A program made the translations under genes and the position numbers. The notes under the pieces are model-generated. The model did not search any database. It was not told where the DNA came from and was given only the letters and a program-made list of their open reading frames with translations. A stretch of 13,129 bases of DNA, taken from contig JAWVZH010000090.1 in assembly GCA_033722295.1 (NCBI GenBank), forward strand, positions 1 to 13,129. Direction: 5' to 3'. The DNA comes from JAWVZH01 sp033722295. GTDB lineage: Bacteria; Bacteroidota; Bacteroidia; Chitinophagales; Saprospiraceae. This document shows positions 7,656-13,129 of this stretch, one piece after another; position 1 is the first letter of the stretch, and the number at the start of each line of letters is the position of its first letter.

Positions 7656-8513
7656 ATGAGAAAGAAGAATATAAAAAGTCTGCTACTACTGATATCGGTC
7701 GTAATTGTTCTGCATGCCTGCGCACCGGCAGATGGCAATCACAGCGGACATGAATACATGCCTGATATGGCCCACAGTATTGCGTATGAGGCCAATTACT
7801 TCAATTATTATGCTCTTAATACCTGGGGAACAGAAGAAGAGTATAAGGAGTTTGCTATGCCACGCAAACCAGTTGAAGGTACGGTGCCTCGCGGATATGC
7901 CGGGTTGGATAAATCCAACCGGAAATCCCTGGAAGGCAGATTGACTCACAACTCAATAGCGATTCCGGTCAATGGTAGTGTGCCGTATTATTATGAAGAT
8001 ACCGAGGAAGAAAGACAGCGCGCGACCGAAGAGATCATAGAGAATCCCTTTCCTATTACTGATGCAGGCTTGGAGAAGGCTGAGTCTAACTACGATATAT
8101 ACTGTGGCATTTGCCACGGAGAGAAAGGTGATGGTGCCGGTTATCTTGTTCGTGATGACGGTGGTGTATATCCAGCTCAGCCTGCCAACTTTCTGACTGA
8201 TGAATTCATAAATGCTTCCAATGGTCGGTATTATCATTCCATCATGTATGGAAAGAATGTCATGGGAAGCTACGCTGACAAGTTGTCCTACGAGGAACGA
8301 TGGCAAGTTATCCATTACATTAGATCACTGCAAGCGGAAGAGAAGGGGTTGGCTTACAATGAAAATGAAAATACGTTGAACTCGATCGATATTCCCGGTG
8401 CGATGGTAGAGGCTGAGGCTGATAGCGATCAGGAGTCTCAATTGGAGGAATCTCCTGATAGTATGGAAGATGGCTCTCATGGAGACCATAATGGAAATGA
8501 AGGCGATCATTAA
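7656..8513 (+). CDS. actE: ACIII subunit ActE: monoheme cytochrome c lipoprotein
   Basis: Periplasmic monoheme cytochrome c of ACIII, probably held by a lipid. A basic N-terminus (MRKKNIK) and hydrophobic run lead to the lipobox LHAC, giving an N-terminal Cys at residue 22. The mature part has family-typical MPDMAHSIAYEAN and GTVPRGYAG stretches. The heme site is CGICH at 150-154, with Met203 (KNVMGSY) or Met197 as candidate axial ligand, and a closing helix YEERWQVIHYIRSLQ. The tail after about residue 225 is low-complexity, rich in Glu, Asp, Ser and His (ending SHGDHNGNEGDH), and may bind metal or simply be disordered. ActE is a plausible exit point for electrons toward the oxidase. It begins 5 bases after actD, and actF follows 15 bases after its stop. 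Confidence 0.94.
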   Translation: MRKKNIKSLLLLISVVIVLHACAPADGNHSGHEYMPDMAHSIAYEANYFNYYALNTWGTEEEYKEFAMPRKPVEGTVPRGYAGLDKSNRKSLEGRLTHNSIAIPVNGSVPYYYEDTEEERQRATEEIIENPFPITDAGLEKAESNYDIYCGICHGEKGDGAGYLVRDDGGVYPAQPANFLTDEFINASNGRYYHSIMYGKNVMGSYADKLSYEERWQVIHYIRSLQAEEKGLAYNENENTLNSIDIPGAMVEAEADSDQESQLEESPDSMEDGSHGDHNGNEGDH

Positions 8514-8528
8514 ATTAGATATATCAGA

Positions 8529-9794
8529 ATGAATACATTCTCACTGGCTGGAAAAGAAAGAATAGTGCTCATTGCACTGATGATATTGGGAGTACTCTGT
8601 CTGGGTGCTACCTATATGATCGATGATGAGTTGCATACCAGGTTTTGGTCGAATATTCTTCACAATACGGTGTTCTTCACCGGCATAGCCTTCATGGCAT
8701 TGTTCTTTTTGTCTGCCTGCATAACAGCCTGGGCAGGGTGGCATGCGGTTTTCAAGAGGGTTTGGGAATCTTTTTCGATCTTTTTGGTCGTCGGACTGAT
8801 ACTCATGGCCATAATAGCGCTGGGTATGATCCTTGGATGGCATCATCTTTATCATTGGGCGGACTCTGCGTCTGTGGCAACGGATGATTTGCTGCAGCAT
8901 AAGTCCAAATTCCTGAATTTCACGTGGTTCGGAATCATTTGCCTTATTATAGTCGGAATATGGTACTTATTTGCGATCAAAATTAGAAACCTGTCCTTGG
9001 CAGAGGATGAGAGAGGAGATTCCGATTTCACCCAGCATAAAAAGATGCGTATCTGGGCAGCCGCCTTTCTACCTGTAGGGGGATTTTCCAGCGCAGCAGT
9101 TATCTGGCTTTGGGTTATGAGCGTTGACGCACATTGGTACAGCACCTTGTTTGCCTGGTATTCTGCAACTTCGTGGTTTGTCGCTATGATATGTCTCACC
9201 ATCCTGCTATTGATGTATCTGAAGAACCAGGGCTACTATGAACGCGTAAGCAAGGAACATATTCATGACCTCGGCAAGTATTTGTTTGCGTTCAGCATAT
9301 TCTGGACCTATCTGTGGTTCTCACAGTATATGCTTATTTGGTATGGAAATATTGGTGAGGAAACAGTTTACTTTCAGATCCGCCGTGAGGAATATCCTGT
9401 ATTGTTTTATGGCAACTTATTTATAAATTTTGTGTTACCCTTTCTAATTCTCATGCGGAATGATACCAAGCGTAAATATGGTTCCGTAGGTTTTGTTGCG
9501 GCTATCGTATTTTTTGGTCATTGGATCGATTATTTCCTCATGTTGAAGCCGGGCATTCTGCATACTGCGCATGAAGTGCTGGGCCATCACGGCCAACATA
9601 CAGAAGGAGCGGCTCATGCTGATCATGCGTCTCCATTTGTGGCCGGATTCACCTTACCAGGATTATTGGAAATCGGAATTTTACTTGGATTCTTGGGACT
9701 GTTCTTGTTTGTCGCCTTGCGCGTTCTTGCAAAAGCACCGCTTGTAGCAGAAAAGGATCCGTATTTGGAAGAAAGCATACATCATCACGTATAA
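8529..9794 (+). CDS. actF: ACIII subunit ActF (NrfD-like membrane protein, ActC paralogue)
   Basis: A 421-residue integral membrane protein, the second NrfD-like subunit of ACIII. I count ten hydrophobic helices: about 13-32, 42-68, 76-101, 125-150, 169-195, 206-228, 246-270, 288-306, 316-338 and 373-397. MSVDAHWYSTLFAWY around helices 5-6 and the WTYLWFSQYMLIWYGN helix are characteristic of ActF. The family is paralogous to ActC, and the two form a pseudo-symmetric membrane core; whether ActF itself binds quinol is unsettled. The loop before the last helix is strikingly His-rich (LHTAHEVLGHHGQHTEG) and the protein ends IHHHV. Unlike ActC here, it has no soluble tail domain. coxB begins 13 bases after the stop. 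Confidence 0.93.
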   Translation: MNTFSLAGKERIVLIALMILGVLCLGATYMIDDELHTRFWSNILHNTVFFTGIAFMALFFLSACITAWAGWHAVFKRVWESFSIFLVVGLILMAIIALGMILGWHHLYHWADSASVATDDLLQHKSKFLNFTWFGIICLIIVGIWYLFAIKIRNLSLAEDERGDSDFTQHKKMRIWAAAFLPVGGFSSAAVIWLWVMSVDAHWYSTLFAWYSATSWFVAMICLTILLLMYLKNQGYYERVSKEHIHDLGKYLFAFSIFWTYLWFSQYMLIWYGNIGEETVYFQIRREEYPVLFYGNLFINFVLPFLILMRNDTKRKYGSVGFVAAIVFFGHWIDYFLMLKPGILHTAHEVLGHHGQHTEGAAHADHASPFVAGFTLPGLLEIGILLGFLGLFLFVALRVLAKAPLVAEKDPYLEESIHHHV

Positions 9795-9807
9795 ACGTTG
9801 ATAGAAA

Positions 9808-11304
9808 ATGACAGGAATTATAATCATATTAAGTGTTATTCTGCTGGCTGTCATTCTGGTCCAGATAGGTAAGGTCAATGAATTGGCCTCTGTTATCAGA
9901 AAGGATGAAAATCAGGAGGAAAGGGACAATAAGACGCAGGGGGTCTGGATGTTGATCTTTGGTATAGCATTCCTTGGATTTTGTTTTGTATCCGCAGGTT
10001 ACTATGCCAACTGGATGCTTGGCTATGGACCGCATGGCGCCGCTTCGGCACATGGTGGATTATTGGATTCATTATTCAATGTAACTCTGTTCTTCACAGG
10101 ACTGGTATTCCTGATCACACATGTTGCTCTTTTCTGGTTTACGTTCAAATACCGAGGACAAAAAGGAAGGCCCGCGCTTTTCTTGGCACACAATAACACT
10201 CTTGAACTGGTCTGGACTGGTATTCCCGCCATAGTTCTGACCTTTCTGGTGGTCAAAGGCTTGGTGGCCTGGAATGAGGTCATGCCGGATATTGACCCTT
10301 CAGAAGAAGATGTGATCCATATAGAGGCGACCGGTTGGCAATTTGCCTGGAACTTGAGATATCCTGGAGAGGACGGTGAGCTTGGAGTGAAAGATTTTAG
10401 ATTGATTGAACCTGGTGTGAATGAATTAGGCCAGGATTGGACTGACCCCAGGAATCACGATGATTTTATGGCTTCTGAGCTCGTATTGCCGGTCAATAAA
10501 AAGGTGAGGGTTAGTATAACATCCAGAGATGTACTTCATAATTTTTATCTGCCCCACTTCAGAGTGAAGATGGATGCGGTACCGGGTATACCGACATATT
10601 TCATTTTCACTCCGACCAAGACCACCGAAGAATATCGTCAGGAGTTGAAGAAGTATCCCGACTATAATGTGCCATCAGATCCTGAGGATCCAGAAAGCGA
10701 ACCTCTGTGGAAGACTTTCAATTATGAGTTGGCCTGTGCTGAGCTTTGTGGTAAAGGACATTATAGTATGAGAAGGCTGGTCAGGATCGTTTCCGAAGAA
10801 GAATATGAGGCCTGGAAGAATGAGCAAAACTCTCATTACCTGAGCATGGTACACAATACTGACTCTGATCCTCTAAAAGGAGTGATCGTCGAGGCAGAAA
10901 AAAAGTCACGAACCGAAGAGTTTTCAAATCTTTTTGAGTCTGCCATCAATACTGATGTAGAAGAGGATAAAACGTTAGATCTGGAGTATGTCTATTTTGA
11001 AAGCGGTTCCAGCGCTTTGGAGGAAAAGTCTACGTTCGAGCTTAATAATCTGATAGAACAATTGAACAAGTACCCTGAAGTTAATATTGAAATAGCAGGA
11101 CATACCGATAATACCGGCAGTACTGAGCAAAATTTTGAATTATCTCAGGATCGGGCCGTAGCAATTCAGAGTTATTTGATCAACAATGGAGTAGATCCGG
11201 AAAGGATCATTGCCAAGGGTTATGGGGCCTCCCAGCCTGTAGAGAGCAATGATACTGAAGAAGGGCGCGCTCTAAACCGAAGAATTGAATTGAAGGTGTT
11301 ATAG
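9808..11304 (+). CDS. coxB: Cytochrome c oxidase subunit II with C-terminal OmpA-like domain
   Basis: CuA-bearing subunit II of the aa3-type oxidase, taking electrons from cytochrome c or directly from ACIII. Hydrophobic helices lie at about 2-20 (an extra N-terminal one, seen in Bacteroidota), 47-72, 83-108 and 130-153. The periplasmic cupredoxin domain shows GWQFAW, His244 (DVLHNFYLPHF) and the full CuA set C310-x-E312-x-C314-G-x-x-H318-x-x-M321, so the metal site looks intact. The oxidase part should end near residue 345. A charged linker then leads to a complete OmpA-like domain (about 391-498), giving 498 residues instead of the usual 350-400. There is no cytochrome c motif at the C-terminus, unlike caa3 oxidases. 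The frame is continuous and the OmpA part has no own signal peptide, so this is a fusion and not two genes. coxA starts 35 bases on. Confidence 0.95.
   Translation: MTGIIIILSVILLAVILVQIGKVNELASVIRKDENQEERDNKTQGVWMLIFGIAFLGFCFVSAGYYANWMLGYGPHGAASAHGGLLDSLFNVTLFFTGLVFLITHVALFWFTFKYRGQKGRPALFLAHNNTLELVWTGIPAIVLTFLVVKGLVAWNEVMPDIDPSEEDVIHIEATGWQFAWNLRYPGEDGELGVKDFRLIEPGVNELGQDWTDPRNHDDFMASELVLPVNKKVRVSITSRDVLHNFYLPHFRVKMDAVPGIPTYFIFTPTKTTEEYRQELKKYPDYNVPSDPEDPESEPLWKTFNYELACAELCGKGHYSMRRLVRIVSEEEYEAWKNEQNSHYLSMVHNTDSDPLKGVIVEAEKKSRTEEFSNLFESAINTDVEEDKTLDLEYVYFESGSSALEEKSTFELNNLIEQLNKYPEVNIEIAGHTDNTGSTEQNFELSQDRAVAIQSYLINNGVDPERIIAKGYGASQPVESNDTEEGRALNRRIELKVL
10978..11301 (+). other. OmpA-like peptidoglycan-binding domain at the C-terminus of CoxB
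   Basis: Residues about 391-498 of CoxB. YVYFESGSSAL matches the first OmpA strand. GHTDNTGS carries Asp434, LSQDRA carries Arg449, IIAKGYGASQPV is the usual third stretch, and GRALNRRIELKVL closes the domain. Asp434 and Arg449 are 15 residues apart, as for the Asp and Arg that hold diaminopimelate in Acinetobacter OmpA (from memory, D271 and R286). The CuA domain is periplasmic, so this domain is on the correct side to touch peptidoglycan. Confidence 0.9.
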
Positions 11305-11339
11305 TATCAAAGGCTTTGTGAAGCATTAAAAAAAATAAC
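11305..11339 (+). other. coxB-coxA spacer with A-rich leader
   Basis: This 35-base gap is the longest within the gene cluster. Its end (ATTAAAAAAAATAAC directly before ATG) is the kind of A-rich, Shine-Dalgarno-free leader that favours translation in Bacteroidota. I see no promoter or terminator in it. Confidence 0.4.
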
Positions 11340-13129
11340 ATGTCAGAGGTAAAAACAGTACAATACGATGTCGATACGCTGATTGATGATATTGGTTATG
11401 ACGATCATTTTCATGATCATCATCATGGAGACAAGTATCAATCGAGCTTTATCGACCATTATGTTTTTAGCATGGATCACAAGATCATTGCTCGTCAGTT
11501 TCTGATTACGGGAATGATATGGGCATTGATCGGAGCAGCTATGTCGGTAATTTTCCGATTACAACTCGGCTTTCCAGAAGAAAGCCTGGCCTGGTTGCAG
11601 CCTATATTGGGCAAGTGGATAACTGTAAGCGAAACCGGGGTCGGGACCCTTGATCCACAATTTTATTATGCCCTTGTAACCATGCACGGCACCATCATTG
11701 TATTTTTTGTACTTACTGCGGGATTGAGTGGAACGTTCAGTAATCTCCTGATACCATTACAAGTGGGAGCAAGAGATATGGCTTCACCTTTTCTGAATAT
11801 GTTGTCATATTGGTTCTTCTTTCTCGCCGGTATCGTGATGCTCGCTTCACTATTTCTGAATACAGGGCCGTTCTCAGGAGGATGGACAGCATATCCTCCA
11901 CTGTCAGCCTTACCTCAGGCTTCATCTGGGTCAGGGGCTGGTATGACATTATGGTTGGTCAGCTTAACCTTCTTTGTGGTATCTGTCCTTCTTGGAGGTA
12001 TGAACTATATCACTACGGTTCTTAATTTGAGGACCAAGGGGATGACTATGTGGAGAATGCCATTGACAATTTGGGCATTCCTGGTGACTGCGATCCTTGG
12101 ATTATTGTCGTTTCCTGTACTTGTATCAGGATTCTTTCTCCTGATCTTTGATCGGGCACTCGGCACGAGTTTCTTCCTCAGCGATATTTTCATCGCAGGT
12201 GAGGCGCTGAACCATGTTGGTGGAAGCCCGATACTTTATCAACACCTTTTCTGGTTCCTTGGTCACCCTGAGGTATATATTATAATTCTACCTGCATTTG
12301 GACTTGTATCAGAAGTCATTTCAGTACATGCCCGAAAGCCCATTTTCGGATACAGGGCTATGGTATATTCAATTTTAGCGATCGGGTTTCTCTCATTCAT
12401 TGTTTGGGCACACCATATGTTCATGGCGGGGGTCAATCCATTCATCAGTAACTTCTTTGTGATATTTACCTTGATCATTGCTGTACCATCGGCGGTCAAA
12501 GTATTCAACTGGATCGCCACTCTGTACGGGGGCAATCTGAGACTTAATACGCCGATGTTATTCGGTATTGGTTTCGTGTCACTTTTTATATCAGGCGGTT
12601 TGACAGGTATCTTCCTTGGTAATTCCGCGATCGATATTCAAATGCACGATACATACTTTGTGGTTGCACACTTCCATATTGTAATGGGAGTAGCAGCGTT
12701 CTTCGGCATGTTTGCCGGGATATATCACTGGTTTCCGAAGATGTACGGTCGCTTCATGAACGAAACACTTGGCAAGATCCATTTCTGGGGTACGATCATA
12801 GCATCCTATGCTATTTTCTGGCCAATGCATTATCTGGGAATGGCCGGCGTGCCAAGAAGGTATTATCGTTTTGATAACTTCGATGCATTCTCCCATTTTG
12901 GGACAATGAACCAATTCATTACGATAGCTGCTATCGTAGCGTTCTCTTTACAGGTGCTTTTCGTGATCAACTTTTTCTACAGTATCTGGTATGGGAAGAA
13001 GGTCAAAAAGAGAAATCCGTGGGGAGCAACTACTCTGGAATGGAGTACACCTATCAATGCCGGACATGGTAACTGGCCCGGTAAAATTCCTACGGTGCAC
13101 AGATGGGCATATGACTACGGAAAAGACAA
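11340..13129 (+). CDS. coxA: Cytochrome c oxidase subunit I (A1-type heme-copper oxidase), 3' end beyond window
   Basis: Catalytic subunit of the aa3-type oxidase, reducing O2 to water at the heme a3-CuB site and pumping protons. The frame is open from ATG 11340 to the right edge (596 full codons), with no stop in the window. Ligands are all visible: His116 (TMHGT, heme a), His309 with Tyr313 in GHPEVY (CuB and the cross-linked Tyr), His358-His359 (WAHHM, CuB), His444 (heme a3) and His446 (heme a) in AHFHIVMG. Glu311 in HPEVY, Asp146 (GARDM) and Lys387 (SAVKVFNW) fit the D- and K-proton channels, marking the A1 subfamily. Twelve or more hydrophobic helices are present. The N-terminus has a cytoplasmic His/Asp-rich stretch (DDHFHDHHHGD) often seen in Bacteroidota CoxA. 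The usual length of about 600 residues suggests little is missing. Further oxidase genes may follow outside. Confidence 0.96.
   Translation, partial: MSEVKTVQYDVDTLIDDIGYDDHFHDHHHGDKYQSSFIDHYVFSMDHKIIARQFLITGMIWALIGAAMSVIFRLQLGFPEESLAWLQPILGKWITVSETGVGTLDPQFYYALVTMHGTIIVFFVLTAGLSGTFSNLLIPLQVGARDMASPFLNMLSYWFFFLAGIVMLASLFLNTGPFSGGWTAYPPLSALPQASSGSGAGMTLWLVSLTFFVVSVLLGGMNYITTVLNLRTKGMTMWRMPLTIWAFLVTAILGLLSFPVLVSGFFLLIFDRALGTSFFLSDIFIAGEALNHVGGSPILYQHLFWFLGHPEVYIIILPAFGLVSEVISVHARKPIFGYRAMVYSILAIGFLSFIVWAHHMFMAGVNPFISNFFVIFTLIIAVPSAVKVFNWIATLYGGNLRLNTPMLFGIGFVSLFISGGLTGIFLGNSAIDIQMHDTYFVVAHFHIVMGVAAFFGMFAGIYHWFPKMYGRFMNETLGKIHFWGTIIASYAIFWPMHYLGMAGVPRRYYRFDNFDAFSHFGTMNQFITIAAIVAFSLQVLFVINFFYSIWYGKKVKKRNPWGATTLEWSTPINAGHGNWPGKIPTVHRWAYDYGKD

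Noticed and set aside
7953..8315. Open frame of 120 codons on the minus strand inside actE, and a similar 119-codon one inside actF (8541-8900)
   Set aside because: Both lie opposite well-supported genes, show no family features and have no promoter-like sequence.
10840..10990. CoxB-OmpA as two separate genes joined by a lost stop codon or sequencing error
   Set aside because: The frame is continuous through a charged linker. The OmpA part has no signal peptide, start context or spacing of its own, and the domain is complete to its natural end.
1..13129. CRISPR arrays, insertion sequences, tRNA or rRNA genes, phage or defence genes
   Set aside because: None seen on either strand. Practically all of the window is used by the respiratory genes, and no direct-repeat array or transposase-like frame is present.

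Overview
The window is a same-strand run of genes encoding an Alternative Complex III (ACIII, quinol:cytochrome c oxidoreductase) followed by the first two subunits of an aa3-type cytochrome c oxidase: actA-actB-actC-actD-actE-actF-coxB-coxA. The order, the moderate GC content, the lack of clear Shine-Dalgarno sequences, a TTG-N20-TAnnTTTG promoter and a DUF2490-type outer-membrane protein upstream all point to a member of the Bacteroidota. The class is uncertain. The accessory domains (helix-hairpin-helix on ActC, OmpA on CoxB) make me think of a Saprospiria-like lineage, but that is only an impression.

Layout: bases 1-598 hold the 3' part of an exported DUF2490-like protein. Bases 599-721 are the only sizeable non-coding stretch. 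It holds two overlapping AT-rich inverted repeats, a good Bacteroidota-type promoter and a perfect 7-bp hairpin in the predicted leader. From 722 to the right edge the genes are separated by only 5-35 bases, so they are probably one transcription unit. coxA runs off the right edge after 596 codons.

How the genes work together (family knowledge): quinol is oxidised at the NrfD-like membrane subunits ActC/ActF. Electrons pass through the Fe-S clusters of ActB and the c-hemes of ActA and ActE to the CuA centre of CoxB and then to heme a/a3-CuB in CoxA, where O2 is reduced. ACIII and aa3 oxidase are known to form a supercomplex in Flavobacterium. The monoheme domain at the N-terminus of ActA here could serve as a tethered electron carrier.

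The core system is known. What stands out is the add-on domains on two subunits. (1) CoxB carries a complete C-terminal OmpA-like peptidoglycan-binding domain, in the place where caa3 oxidases carry a cytochrome c domain. (2) ActC carries a C-terminal Ala/Ser/Glu-rich linker plus a helix-hairpin-helix (COG3743/H3TH-like) domain that would face the cytoplasm. Together they suggest a respiratory supercomplex with one attachment module for the cell wall and another for a cytoplasmic partner. That combined role is inference.
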